Shown: piece by piece, positions 45,448 through 54,877 of the stretch
Numbering within the stretch: the first letter of the stretch is position 1
Layout of the letters: the number at the start of each line of letters is the position of its first letter
Assembly (NCBI RefSeq): GCF_030490285.1
Contig: NZ_CP129884.1
Location: forward strand, 2,480,001 to 2,544,000
Direction: 5' to 3'
Origin: Methylomonas montana
Lineage (GTDB): Bacteria; Pseudomonadota; Gammaproteobacteria; Methylococcales; Methylomonadaceae
DNA length: 64,000 bases
Made by a program: the position numbers and the translations under genes
The notes under the pieces: generated by a model
Told to the model about the DNA's origin: nothing
Seen by the model: the letters and a program-made list of their open reading frames with translations, nothing else
Database searches by the model: none

Positions 45448-47517
45448 ATGGAACCCATCGATCTAAGCAGTCCAGAACTCTATTTAAACCGCGAAAACAG
45501 TCTGTTGGAATTCAACGTCCGAGTATTGGCGCAAGCGTTGGATGAAAACCTGCCGCTGCTGGAACGCCTGAATTACTTATGCATATCCTGTTCCAATCTG
45601 GATGAGTTCTACGAAGTGCGGGTCGCCAGCTTGCTGCAAATGGCGGAAATGGACCCTAACCTGATCAGTTCCGACGGTTTGACCATTAACGAACAATTCG
45701 AAAAAATCTCGGTAAAAGCCCACGAATTGGTGGCCGAACAATATCGGGTATTAAATGAAGTGTTGATCCCGCGCCTGGAGAACGAAAATATCCGCTTTCT
45801 GCGCCGCGACCGCTGGAGCCCTACCCAAAAAGCCTGGTTGGAAAAATATTTCAACGAAGAATTATTGCCGATTTTGACCCCGGTCGGACTGGACTCGGCC
45901 CATCCCTTCCCACGGATCCTCAACAAGAGCTTGAATTTCATCATCTCGCTGACCGGCAAGGATGCGTTCGGCCGGAACAGCGGCCGCGCTATTTTGCAGG
46001 CGCCCCGAGCCTTACCGCGCATTGTGCAGTTGCCGGTGACTGAGACCGATAGCCGCCCTTACGATTTCGTGTTTCTGTCATCCATCATCCATGCTTTCGT
46101 CAACGAGCTGTTCAACGGTATGACGGTGAAAGGCTGCTACCAATTCCGGGTCACCCGTAATAGCGATTTTTTTGTGGACGACGACGCCATCGACGATTTG
46201 ATGCTGGCGGTGGAAGGCGAGTTGGCGATGCGCAACTACGGCGACGAAGTGCGCTTGGAGATCGACGGCAATTGCCCGGAAGAGACGGTCAATTTTCTGT
46301 TGGCTCGCTTCGATTTGACGCAGGATCGCTTATTTTTGGCCCACGGCCCGGTCAATTTAAGCCGCATCCAGACCATTTTTAATATGGTGGAACGGCCTGA
46401 TCTGAAATTCCCATCTTTCAAACCCAGCCAGCCGCCGACGCTGGGGCGTAACAAAGATATTTTCGCCAGTATCCGCAAGCAGGATATTTTATTGCATCAT
46501 CCCTACGAATCCTTCTCGCCGGTGGTGGATTTCATCCGCCAGGCTGCGGCCGATCCTGATGTGTTGGCGATCAAACAAACTCTATACCGCACCGGCGTCG
46601 ATTCGCCGATCGTCGCCGCGTTGATCAAGGCGGCCCGCGCCGGCAAGGAAGTTACCGTGGTGATCGAACTGCGGGCGCGCTTCGATGAAAAAGACAATAT
46701 CGGCCTGGCCGCCAAGTTGCAGGAAGCCGCCGCGCATGTGGTGTACGGTGTGGTCGGCTATAAGACTCACGCGAAGATGTGCATGGTATTGCGCAAGGAA
46801 GGCAGCATGCTGCGCAACTACGTGCATCTCGGTACCGGCAACTATCATCCGAAGACCGCCCGGCTCTATACCGATTACGGTTTGTTCACCTGCGAAAAAG
46901 AACTGGGCGAGGATGTACGGCGGGTATTCATGCAGTTGACCAGTCTGGGCAAGGTCAGCAAGCTCAACAAACTGCTGCAATCGCCGTTTACGCTGCATCA
47001 AGGTTTGTTAAGGATGATCGAAAAGGAAATCGAACAAGCCAAGAAGGGCAAGAAAGCCAAGATCGTCATCAAGGTCAACGCGGTGGTCGAGGAACAAGCC
47101 ATTCAAGCCTTGTACCGCGCATCGCAAGCCGGCGTGGAAATCAAAATGATCGTGCGCGGCGTCTGCTGCCTGCGGCCCGGCGTGCCCGGCGTATCGGAAA
47201 ATATCGAAGTGCGTTCCATCGTCGGTCGTTTCCTGGAGCACACCCGCGTCTATGCGTTTTACAACGGCGGCGACTGGGCGGTTTATGCCTCCAGCGCCGA
47301 TTTGATGAACCGCAATATGTTCCGCCGCGTGGAAGTCTGCTTCCCGATTGCCGACAAAAAAATCGTCGAACGCATTCTCGGCGATCTGGATGCGTATCTG
47401 AAAGACAACTCGCAAGCTTGGCAATTGCAAAGCGACGGCCAATATCGGCATTTGCGAGCCGGCGATCAAACCATTTATCAAGTACAAAGCGAATTGCTGA
47501 AAGCTTTTTGCGGATAG
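45448..47517 (+). CDS. ppk1: Polyphosphate kinase 1
   Basis: 689 residues, the usual length. The N-terminal domain starts LYLNRENSLLEFNVRVLAQA. The C-terminal phospholipase-D-like domains carry VVGYKTHAKMCMV (phospho-His), LGTGNYHPKTARLYTD and GVCCLRPGVPGVSENI. It builds long-chain polyphosphate from ATP at the inner membrane. It is followed after 9 bases by dnaQ on the same strand. Confidence 0.96.
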   Translation: MEPIDLSSPELYLNRENSLLEFNVRVLAQALDENLPLLERLNYLCISCSNLDEFYEVRVASLLQMAEMDPNLISSDGLTINEQFEKISVKAHELVAEQYRVLNEVLIPRLENENIRFLRRDRWSPTQKAWLEKYFNEELLPILTPVGLDSAHPFPRILNKSLNFIISLTGKDAFGRNSGRAILQAPRALPRIVQLPVTETDSRPYDFVFLSSIIHAFVNELFNGMTVKGCYQFRVTRNSDFFVDDDAIDDLMLAVEGELAMRNYGDEVRLEIDGNCPEETVNFLLARFDLTQDRLFLAHGPVNLSRIQTIFNMVERPDLKFPSFKPSQPPTLGRNKDIFASIRKQDILLHHPYESFSPVVDFIRQAAADPDVLAIKQTLYRTGVDSPIVAALIKAARAGKEVTVVIELRARFDEKDNIGLAAKLQEAAAHVVYGVVGYKTHAKMCMVLRKEGSMLRNYVHLGTGNYHPKTARLYTDYGLFTCEKELGEDVRRVFMQLTSLGKVSKLNKLLQSPFTLHQGLLRMIEKEIEQAKKGKKAKIVIKVNAVVEEQAIQALYRASQAGVEIKMIVRGVCCLRPGVPGVSENIEVRSIVGRFLEHTRVYAFYNGGDWAVYASSADLMNRNMFRRVEVCFPIADKKIVERILGDLDAYLKDNSQAWQLQSDGQYRHLRAGDQTIYQVQSELLKAFCG

Positions 47518-47526
47518 GAGTCAATC

Positions 47527-48252
47527 ATGAGTTCACGCCCCCGCCAAATCCGCCAAGTCGTGCTGGATACCGAGACCACCGGCATCAATCCCAAGGAAGG
47601 CCATAAGATCATCGAGATCGGCTGCGTCGAGCTGATCAATCGCCGCCTGACACGCAACCACTTTCATGTCTATCTGAATCCGGACCGGGAAATCGACGCC
47701 GGTGCCATCGAGGTGCATGGCATCACCAACGAATTTTTAAAGGACAAGCTGCGCTTCGCTAATGTGGTCGAGGATTTCATGGATTTTACCCGCGGCGCCG
47801 AATTGATCATCCACAACGCGCCGTTCGACGTCGGCTTCTTGAACCACGAGTTAAGCTTGCTGCCCGGCGAAACTCGTAGTGTGGAAAGTAATAGCACGGT
47901 GTTCGATACGCTGGCTTACGCCCGCAAGAAACATCCCGGCGCCCGCAATAGCCTGGACGCCTTGTGCAAACGTTACGGCATCGACAACAGTCACCGCGAG
48001 CTGCACGGCGCGCTGCTCGACGCCGAGATTTTAGCGGACGTTTATCTGCTGATGACCGGTGGCCAGTCCTCGCTGCTGGACGATGCGGATCATTTGGCGG
48101 GCGGTGAACAAGCCATCGTCCGCCTGTCCGCCGACCGGCCGCGCTTGAAAGTGATTGCTTGCAACGACGAAGAACGGCAAGCCCACGAACAGCGCTTGGC
48201 AAAAATCGCCAAAGTCAGCGGCAACTGCCTCTGGCAACAATTAGGGTCGTAA
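47527..48252 (+). CDS. dnaQ: DNA polymerase III epsilon subunit (proofreading exonuclease)
   Basis: 241 residues with AGGAG upstream of ATG 47527. DEDDh exonuclease motifs are visible: LDTETTGINPKEGHKIIEIG (ExoI), ELIIHNAPFDVGFLNHEL (ExoII) and HGALLDAEILADVYL (ExoIII, with His). The C-terminal ~55 residues are the polymerase-binding tail. It proofreads replication errors as part of the Pol III core. No rnhA neighbour is present, unlike in enterobacteria; ppk1 lies just upstream. Confidence 0.95.
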   Translation: MSSRPRQIRQVVLDTETTGINPKEGHKIIEIGCVELINRRLTRNHFHVYLNPDREIDAGAIEVHGITNEFLKDKLRFANVVEDFMDFTRGAELIIHNAPFDVGFLNHELSLLPGETRSVESNSTVFDTLAYARKKHPGARNSLDALCKRYGIDNSHRELHGALLDAEILADVYLLMTGGQSSLLDDADHLAGGEQAIVRLSADRPRLKVIACNDEERQAHEQRLAKIAKVSGNCLWQQLGS

Positions 48253-48323
48253 ACCCCTTGCCGACTAATCGATATACCTCCGCTCGATTCATGCCATAGC
48301 TGATTCCCGGCGGTTAAAAGTTC

Positions 48324-50252
48324 TCAGCGTGTATTAAGCAACGCCGCAATTTTTTTATTGCCTTCCTTGTTAGCGATAGCCAGCGCATTATCCCCTTCAT
48401 CGTTGACGGGAGTTTTATCGGCTCCAAGTTTTAATAATTGTTTGGCGACATCGAGCCGCTGATAGCGGGAAGCGGCGGTATGCATCAAAGCGGTCCAGCC
48501 ATTACTGTCGGTCGCATCGAGCTTGGCCCCATGTTCAACCAGCGCTTGGATAACCTGGTCGCCAAGGTACCAATTGGATCTAGCGGCTTTCATCAACACC
48601 GTCCTGCCCTCGTTGTTGGCCACGCCGGCATCGGCACCGTTCGCCAGCAAGATAGGTACGATCTCATCGCCGCGCGGACTGGCGGCGGCTAGCAACAATG
48701 CCGATTCGCCCTCCTCGTTGCGGACATTCACCTCAGCTTCCTTCGCGAGCAAGGCTTTGATCACATCGGTCATCCCTTTGTCAGCCGCGTGCATCAGTGC
48801 GGTCAGCGAAAAACTACCGCCAGTATCGCCGGTTCGATCATTGACATCGGCACCGGCCTCGATCAGCAGCAAAGCGACCTGGGGGGTGTCCGCATGCAAA
48901 GCCGCCGCCAAGGGCGTGGGCTGCCACGCCTCCATCCACTTGGCTCGGCCGGTCAGATCGGCACCCTTGTCCAGTAGGCTCCGGACGATTTTTAAACGCT
49001 GCTGTTCGTTTTCCTCGCCACCCGAATTACTCGCGGATACGGCTTGGTGTAGCGGCGTGGCATCGCTTTTATCCTTGACGTTGACATCCGCGCCTTGCGC
49101 AAGCAATAAATCCACCAACTCGGCATTGAATTTGCCGGCTGCGACAAACAGCGCGGACGGCTGCGTTTCGTCGCCTTTCAGGTTGACGTCGGCACCTTTC
49201 GAGAGCAACAGCTTAACCTGCTCTGTGTGTTGCTCATTGCCGTCTACGGCATCGATCAACACCGAAATACCAGAGTCTTGGTCGACGGCATTAGCGTCCG
49301 CCCCTTTGTCGAGCAGCAATTGCACAGTATCGGTATATTCCGTTCCGACAGCGCCAAATAAGGCATTATTAATCGCTGCTTGGTCCGAATTTCTCTCCAA
49401 CATATAATCCAATATCTGCTTTTGACCATATGCAGCCGCCCAAGATATTGCCTTGACCACGTCGGCCCCCTTGTCGATTAGCAGTTTCACTAGATCGAAA
49501 TGACCATGAGCCGCGGCGACTTTCAAGGCGGATTGGTTTTCGTCATTCTCCGCATCGGCTGACATGCCAGCCCGCAGAAACATCTCCACGGCCTGAACAT
49601 CGTTAGCCTTGGCACGCTCAACAAAAGTATTGGCATCGAATTGCATGCCCATCTGCACAATCTGAGCGCGGGACTTTTCCGGGGTAAACACCAATTGCGG
49701 ATATAGCCAAAAACCCAGCGCGCTCAGCAGCAGCAACGACAACACGGCATAGGCTGGCCATCGCGAAAAAATACGGGCCAATTTGTTTCGCCAAGAGGGC
49801 CTAAGCTTGTCGATCAGCAGGGAAACATCCAGATCGAAGTGGTTATCGCGAATTTCGAACGCGTTACGTTGAGCCAATTTGGCGATTGCGCCCGGCAGAT
49901 TATCGGCCTTAGGTATCGGCGTATCCTGCAACAACACCGGGATCACGCGCATATTCCGCTCCAGCGCGGCGACGATCTCGACCCTAACCCAATCGTTTTC
50001 GTTAGCCAGCCGCCAATGGCCTTCCTCATCCACGGCTGTTAGCCAGCGCGGCCCAATCAAAGCCAACAACACATCCGATTGCTTGATCTTCTCGCGAATC
50101 GCCTCGACAAAATCCTCACCGGTGGCAATACCGTCGACATCCCTGAAAACACGGTTTTTGCCAAAGGATTCCACAAAACGATCGTAAATTCGTCCGGCGT
50201 GGCCGGCACTGTCCTCGCGGCGATAGCTGATGAAAATAGTGGGCGTTGCCAT
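48324..50252 (-). CDS. TIR-TM-ankyrin repeat protein
   Basis: 642 residues. The N-terminal TIR domain (about 4-145) has IFISYRREDSAGHAGRIYDRF, VFRDVDGIATGEDF, LIGPRWLTA and DWVRVEIVAALERN, in which E92 sits where TIR NADases keep the catalytic Glu. One membrane helix (about 166-184) is followed by a long ankyrin array (about 205-640, units such as SALKVAAAHGHFDLVKLLIDKGAD). This places the TIR domain in the cytoplasm and the ankyrins in the periplasm. It may act as a signalling or stress-triggered NAD-consuming protein; this is inference. GAGGAG lies upstream of the ATG; it stands alone, convergent with dnaQ. Confidence 0.85.
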   Translation of the reverse strand: MATPTIFISYRREDSAGHAGRIYDRFVESFGKNRVFRDVDGIATGEDFVEAIREKIKQSDVLLALIGPRWLTAVDEEGHWRLANENDWVRVEIVAALERNMRVIPVLLQDTPIPKADNLPGAIAKLAQRNAFEIRDNHFDLDVSLLIDKLRPSWRNKLARIFSRWPAYAVLSLLLLSALGFWLYPQLVFTPEKSRAQIVQMGMQFDANTFVERAKANDVQAVEMFLRAGMSADAENDENQSALKVAAAHGHFDLVKLLIDKGADVVKAISWAAAYGQKQILDYMLERNSDQAAINNALFGAVGTEYTDTVQLLLDKGADANAVDQDSGISVLIDAVDGNEQHTEQVKLLLSKGADVNLKGDETQPSALFVAAGKFNAELVDLLLAQGADVNVKDKSDATPLHQAVSASNSGGEENEQQRLKIVRSLLDKGADLTGRAKWMEAWQPTPLAAALHADTPQVALLLIEAGADVNDRTGDTGGSFSLTALMHAADKGMTDVIKALLAKEAEVNVRNEEGESALLLAAASPRGDEIVPILLANGADAGVANNEGRTVLMKAARSNWYLGDQVIQALVEHGAKLDATDSNGWTALMHTAASRYQRLDVAKQLLKLGADKTPVNDEGDNALAIANKEGNKKIAALLNTR

Positions 50253-50369
50253 GGATACGAGCTCCTCATTTCATAGTGTATGAACCATTCGCCTGATACG
50301 CGGCTGCGTCAGGACAAATTGGCGCGGAGTATCATCCAATGATCGTGAGAGGTCCAGACTGTAGAGATT

Positions 50370-50392
50370 CTGAATAATCGGAAATTATTCAG
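50370..50392. repeat. Perfect dyad in the carH-TIR gene spacer
   Basis: CTGAATAAT (50370-50378) and ATTATTCAG (50384-50392) form a perfect 9-bp inverted repeat with loop CGGAA. It lies 118 bases upstream of the TIR-ankyrin start and could be its operator or an RNA hairpin. No T-run follows on the minus strand. Confidence 0.4.
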
Positions 50393-50535
50393 CAGCCTAA
50401 CGTTAACTTGTCCGCCGCCGAGCCGTCAACTTTTGGTTTATTAAGCCAAATATGTTCAAACTGTGGGGAGAACGCCGACTTCGCCTATCGCCGAACCGTC
50501 GCATTCACAGAAATGAGGATTTCAGCCACGCTGGC

Positions 50536-51432
50536 CTAGATTTTTCGCTGCCTGATTTTGGCGTTGAACTGATCGATGTCGGTAATTAATTCGCAACCGT
50601 TCAGCGCCTGATCGGCATGGTCGTGCAAATACAAAGCACCCGCACCGCCAAGCCACACGCCAGTTTGATTGGCTTTACCGGCATCGACAAGCTGTCGAAG
50701 CTCCATCAAGGTTTCCGGCTCGGGCGGGGTTTTCACCAAGCCTATCACGACTGTTTGCGGCTTCAGATGTTGGCAGGCTTCGATAATGTCCTTGGCCGGC
50801 AGATCGGCTCCCAAATAATAACAATTGTATTGTTGAGCGGCGGCGACCAGACAACTGACTAAAATGCCGAATTCGTGCGGCTCCCCGCTGGGCGTGGCAA
50901 ACATCATCGCCGGATTATTTCTGGAGTGGCGATGCAGATTGTTGACCATACTTAACACGATACGCTTAACACAGCAGGAGAACATGTGTTCCTGAGCGAT
51001 GTTTATTTTTTCCTGATGCCACAAATCGCCCACTTTTTGCAAGGCAGGCAACAAAATGTCCCGTGCATAGTCCAACGGTTCGCTCGCCAACAAGGCTCGT
51101 TTCAACAACTGTTCGCAACGCTCAATCCGATATTCCAATAAGGCTTCGATGATCTGATCGAGCAAGGGCATCGGTTCGCGTTTTTGCTGAACCGATACTT
51201 GTTTCTGAAAATCCGTCAGCTGCTGACAACTGAGGTTCGCCAATTTACCGATTGGATGGCCGTTGCTGGTCAGATTCGCCAACAAGATCAACTTGTCCAA
51301 ATCCTGTTGCGAATAAAAGCGCCTGCCGGTGCCGGTGCGTGCCGGCACGATGCAGGCATAACGGCGCTCCCAGGCTCTAAGCGTCTCGGCTGTCAAACCG
51401 GTTAACGAGGTAATCGCTTTAATTGAGTACAT
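50536..51432 (-). CDS. CarH/LitR-type MerR regulator with B12-binding photosensor domain
   Basis: 298 residues. The N-terminal MerR winged helix (about 1-70) has YSIKAITSLTGLTAETLRAWERRY and GRRFYSQQDLDKL. The C-terminal part has the CarH light-sensing four-helix bundle with the diagnostic W-x9-EH motif (W138...E148-H149) and a B12-binding Rossmann domain with GEPHEFGIL (lower ligand H186), YYLGADLPAKDI and WLGGAGAL. In CarH/LitR proteins adenosylcobalamin-bound dimers/tetramers repress in the dark and release DNA in light. It is divergent from a sigma factor gene, 94 bases away, and probably controls both. Confidence 0.9.
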   Translation of the reverse strand: MYSIKAITSLTGLTAETLRAWERRYACIVPARTGTGRRFYSQQDLDKLILLANLTSNGHPIGKLANLSCQQLTDFQKQVSVQQKREPMPLLDQIIEALLEYRIERCEQLLKRALLASEPLDYARDILLPALQKVGDLWHQEKINIAQEHMFSCCVKRIVLSMVNNLHRHSRNNPAMMFATPSGEPHEFGILVSCLVAAAQQYNCYYLGADLPAKDIIEACQHLKPQTVVIGLVKTPPEPETLMELRQLVDAGKANQTGVWLGGAGALYLHDHADQALNGCELITDIDQFNAKIRQRKI

Positions 51433-51526
51433 TGTTCATGTTTTGTATAGAAAATATTTTGACAAACATTCTACAATCCAGTAACTTTATTGCCAACATC
51501 TTATTGTCCTAATGGTTTGATTATTT
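51433..51526. promoter_or_regulatory. Divergent control region of carH-like gene and sigma factor
   Basis: 94 AT-rich bases between divergent starts. TTGACA at 51459-51464 is a good -35 for the sigma gene; TAACTT 17 bases on is a weak -10. An imperfect dyad TGTATAGAA (about 51445-51453) / TTCTACA (about 51469-51475) surrounds the TTGACA. A MerR-family repressor covering the -35 would fit CarH-type control. Read by eye only. Confidence 0.45.
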
Positions 51527-52786
51527 ATGTCCAACATAGCCGCATTACCCCGCGTTAACGAGACAGATTCGGCAATCGATACAGATTCCGGCACGCTTGC
51601 CGTGCAAATGGGACAAGCCAGACAGCGACTGGTACTGTTATTACTTGAAAATAATCACGCTAACGAACTGATTTCAAAAAAGTTTTTTGGCGCCCTCAAC
51701 AACGGCTCAGATTATTCTGAGTTGATGGTCGCTAAAAACTCTGAAGACTCCAAAAAACTGCTGGATTGGTTCGCCAGCAGTCGTATCGCCGAGACCAATC
51801 CCGCCGAACGGCCGACGGAATATGGCGCAGATTTAAAACCTGTGCAAGATCGGCATATCGTACAACTTTCCAAGCCGGACATAAGCGAACAAAATCCGGC
51901 TTCGACATCGCTTAATCAATTGTTGTACGGCGCGCATTTGTTACCGGTGTTTTTGGTGGATGTCGCAAGCCAGGCTGAACAACAGTTGCTTGCGGACGGT
52001 TTAGGAAGCCAGGATTACCAAATTCAGCTCAAACAAGCCAGCCGCGAGTTGAAAACGCTACGTCAGCAAATGATAAATGCCAATACCGGCTTGGTGGCTT
52101 TCGTCGCTTATAAATATAAAACCAGCAATCTGAGTTTCGACGACTTGATGCAGGAAGGATTGGTGGGATTAATCAAAGCCGTGGACAGATTCGATCCGGA
52201 GCGCGGCATTTGCTTCTCCACATATGCCATCTATTGGATCAAACAAGCCATCTCCCGGCTGATCGTCAAACAAGAAAAAATCGTGCGATTACCGGTTGCG
52301 TTGGCCGAAAAAGCCGCGACCGTGTTCGATGCCATGCGTACTTGTTATCTCCGATATGAGCGTTGGCCCGGCATCGCCGAACTTAAAGCGTGCTGCGATT
52401 TATCGGAGCAGGAAATCAAAACCATCAGCAGTTACTACCAAGCCACGCATTCCCTGGACGCCGTTATCGGCGATGAAGACGATAATCTGGGTTTAATGGC
52501 AAAAATGCAGCAGCGCCAATTCAGCCTACCGCTTGATGAACTAATCGACAAGGACTTAGCTCAATATGTCGACAAAGCAGTGGCCTCGTTACCGGAAAAA
52601 CAGGCCGCGATCCTGACCATGCGTTTCGGTCTGCGCGATCACACGGAAATGACGCTGCAAGCCGTAGCGGACCAACTGCATGTTACTCGGGAGAGAGTCA
52701 GGCAAATTCAAAACGAAGCCTTAAAAAAACTGAAACAACAGTTTGGATTTGACCTTATGCTATTTCTCGAACCCAAGGATGGCTAA
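51527..52786 (+). CDS. Alternative sigma-70 family factor (regions 2, 3, 4)
   Basis: 419 residues. Residues ~1-185 are a poorly conserved extension (DYSELMVAKNSEDSKK...). Region 2 follows (NTGLVAFVAYKYK, LSFDDLMQEGLVGLIKAVDRFDPERG, FSTYAIYWIKQAISRLI), then region 3 and region 4 (LPEKQAAILTMRFGLRDHTEMTLQ, VADQLHVTRERVRQIQNEALKKL). It is a non-ECF sigma factor of the group 2/3 kind rather than RpoD, RpoS or RpoH by length and extension. Divergence from the B12 photoreceptor suggests light-induced expression, as with LitR-LitS in actinomycetes (there ECF). The HflK gene follows after 50 bases. Confidence 0.88.
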   Translation: MSNIAALPRVNETDSAIDTDSGTLAVQMGQARQRLVLLLLENNHANELISKKFFGALNNGSDYSELMVAKNSEDSKKLLDWFASSRIAETNPAERPTEYGADLKPVQDRHIVQLSKPDISEQNPASTSLNQLLYGAHLLPVFLVDVASQAEQQLLADGLGSQDYQIQLKQASRELKTLRQQMINANTGLVAFVAYKYKTSNLSFDDLMQEGLVGLIKAVDRFDPERGICFSTYAIYWIKQAISRLIVKQEKIVRLPVALAEKAATVFDAMRTCYLRYERWPGIAELKACCDLSEQEIKTISSYYQATHSLDAVIGDEDDNLGLMAKMQQRQFSLPLDELIDKDLAQYVDKAVASLPEKQAAILTMRFGLRDHTEMTLQAVADQLHVTRERVRQIQNEALKKLKQQFGFDLMLFLEPKDG

Positions 52787-52836
52787 CAATAACAATCAAT
52801 GACTAAGGTCAGGCTAACACTACAAGAGGAGTGATT

Positions 52837-54000
52837 ATGTCATCAGAAAAACAAAATACCAGTAAGCAAACGCCGCAACCGGACTGGAAGCTTGAGGTAG
52901 ACAAGCAATGGAAGCAAGTCTCGTCTAAGGCGGGCGATTTTTTTAACGACCATAAAAGCCTGTTTTCGGTCTCTAAAATAGCGTCTGCCGTGGGCGGTAC
53001 GCTAACGGCAGTGTGGTTGGCCAGCGGCGTTTATATCGTCGATCAAGGTAACCGCGGTGTGGTCACCCGCTTTGGCGCCTATTCGGAAACCACCCTGCCG
53101 GGTCCGCACTGGCATATTCCTCTGCCGATCGAGAACGTGGCGATCGTCAACGTCGAGCAGCAACGTTTTATCGAAGTCGGTTATAACGACACTAATCGAC
53201 TCAATAAATCCTCGGTGATCCCGCAAGACTCGCTAATGCTGACCAGCGATGAAAACATCATCACCGTGCGTCTGGCCGTGCAGTATCAAATCAATAATGC
53301 CCGCGATTATTTGTTTAACGTCAAAAACAGCGAAAGCACGCTGAAACAACTCACCGAAAGCGTCGAGCGCGCGGTGATAGGCCGCAACAATATGGATTTT
53401 GTGTTGACCGAGGGCCGCAGCCAAATCGTTGCCGAAATTAAAGAACAAACTCAGGCGGCAATGGACGATTACAAGGCCGGCATCAGCATTGCTAGCGTCA
53501 ACTTACAGGATGCTCAGCCGCCCGAAGAGGTGCAAGGCGCCTTCGAGGATGCGATTCGGGCTCGCGAAGACAAGCAGCGCTTAATCAACGAAGCCGAAGC
53601 CTATAGCAACGAGATCATCCCTAAAGCCCGCGGCGCGGCGGCACGGATCATTCAAGAAGCCGAAGCCTATGAGGCCGAAAAAGTCGCCAAAGCCAAAGGC
53701 GAAACCGAACGCTTCGATCAATTGCTGGTGGAGTACGAAAAAAATCCAGCAATCACCCGCAAGCGCCTGTATCTGGAAGCCAAGGAAAAACTCTACAGCA
53801 CCACCAATAAGGTCATGCTGGAAGCGGATCAAACCAATCCGACGCTTTACATGCCCTTACCGCAAGCCATCGGCCAACATGCGCCAACCGGCAATACCAG
53901 CGCCGAGCCGGAGCTTAATGCCGAACAACACGCCGCCGATAAAAACGCGGTACGCAAAACGCCCAACAACGAATTACGCCCTAGCAGGAGCAAACCATGA
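52837..54000 (+). CDS. hflK: HflK-type SPFH protein
   Basis: 387 residues from ATG 52837, with AGAGGAG six bases upstream. N-terminal cytoplasmic tail, one membrane helix (about 50-70), then an SPFH domain (VDQGNRGVVTRFGAY, GPHWHIPLPIENV, VQYQINNARDYLFNV, ISIASVNLQDAQPPEEV) and a long helical tail with EAEAYEAEKVAKAKGETERF. HflK forms the HflKC cage around FtsH. It lacks the Gly-rich N-terminus typical of the standard HflK, in line with a second copy. It overlaps HflC by four bases. Confidence 0.88.
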   Translation: MSSEKQNTSKQTPQPDWKLEVDKQWKQVSSKAGDFFNDHKSLFSVSKIASAVGGTLTAVWLASGVYIVDQGNRGVVTRFGAYSETTLPGPHWHIPLPIENVAIVNVEQQRFIEVGYNDTNRLNKSSVIPQDSLMLTSDENIITVRLAVQYQINNARDYLFNVKNSESTLKQLTESVERAVIGRNNMDFVLTEGRSQIVAEIKEQTQAAMDDYKAGISIASVNLQDAQPPEEVQGAFEDAIRAREDKQRLINEAEAYSNEIIPKARGAAARIIQEAEAYEAEKVAKAKGETERFDQLLVEYEKNPAITRKRLYLEAKEKLYSTTNKVMLEADQTNPTLYMPLPQAIGQHAPTGNTSAEPELNAEQHAADKNAVRKTPNNELRPSRSKP

Positions 54001-54860
54001 GTAGCAGAACTCAAATTCTCTTACCGGCCGGTTTGACCCTGTTAGTACTGGCCTATATGTCGGTTTTTTATGTGAAGGAGCATGAAAAAGCCATCCTATT
54101 TCGTCTCGGTGAGATGGTTACCTCCGATTACAAACCGGGACTCCATTTCAAGACCCCCATCATCAATAATGTCAGTACGTTTGATGCGCGCGTGCTGACC
54201 TTGGATGCTAAATCCGAGCGTTTTCTTACCTCCGAAAAGAAGAACGTTATTGTCGATTCGTTCGTCAAGTGGCGAATAGGTGATGTGGGTCTTTTTTACA
54301 CCACGGTCGGCGGCGATGAGTTTCAAGCCAATCTTCGACTCGACCAGATCATGAAAGACGCGATGCGCAGCGAATTCGGCGTGCGCACCATCAAACAATT
54401 GATCTCCGAAGACCGCAGCGAACTGCGGAAAACGCTGCTCGATAAGCTATCGCCCACAGCAGAAAAATTCGGCATCGAGCTGATCGATATCCGCATCAAA
54501 CGCATCGATCTGCCGACGGAAGTCAGCAGTTCCGTTTACCAAAGAATGCGCGCCGAACGCGAACGGGTGGCCCGCGAATTCCGTTCGCAAGGCGCCGAAA
54601 GCGCCGAGCAAATCAGCGCCGAAGCCGACAAGCAAAAGCATGTGATCGTCGCTAACGCCCAGCGCGACGCAGAAAACATTCGCGGCCGCGGCGATGCCCA
54701 ATCGGCGGAAATTTATGCGAAAAGTTTCGGCAAAAATCCGGAGTTTTATGCGTTCTACCGCAGTTTGCAGGCCTATCAGACCTCATTTGAAAAAACCCAG
54801 GATACTTTGGTGTTGAAGCCGAATTCCGACTTTTTCAAATACTTCTCCAGCGAAAAATAA
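53997..54860 (+). CDS. hflC: HflC-type SPFH protein
   Basis: 287 residues. One N-terminal membrane helix (about 8-27), then SPFH features [69 protein letters not shown] and a helical tail ([44 protein letters not shown] cut here). Partner of HflK in the periplasmic-side cage that limits FtsH access to membrane proteins. It is translationally coupled to HflK (ATGA) and followed after 17 bases by FtsH, an arrangement not usual for the standard hflKC locus. Confidence 0.9.
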   Translation: MSSRTQILLPAGLTLLVLAYMSVFYVKEHEKAILFRLGEMVTSDYKPGLHFKTPIINNVSTFDARVLTLDAKSERFLTSEKKNVIVDSFVKWRIGDVGLFYTTVGGDEFQANLRLDQIMKDAMRSEFGVRTIKQLISEDRSELRKTLLDKLSPTAEKFGIELIDIRIKRIDLPTEVSSSVYQRMRAERERVAREFRSQGAESAEQISAEADKQKHVIVANAQRDAENIRGRGDAQSAEIYAKSFGKNPEFYAFYRSLQAYQTSFEKTQDTLVLKPNSDFFKYFSSEK

Positions 54861-54877
54861 GTGGGGAGATAGCTAAC

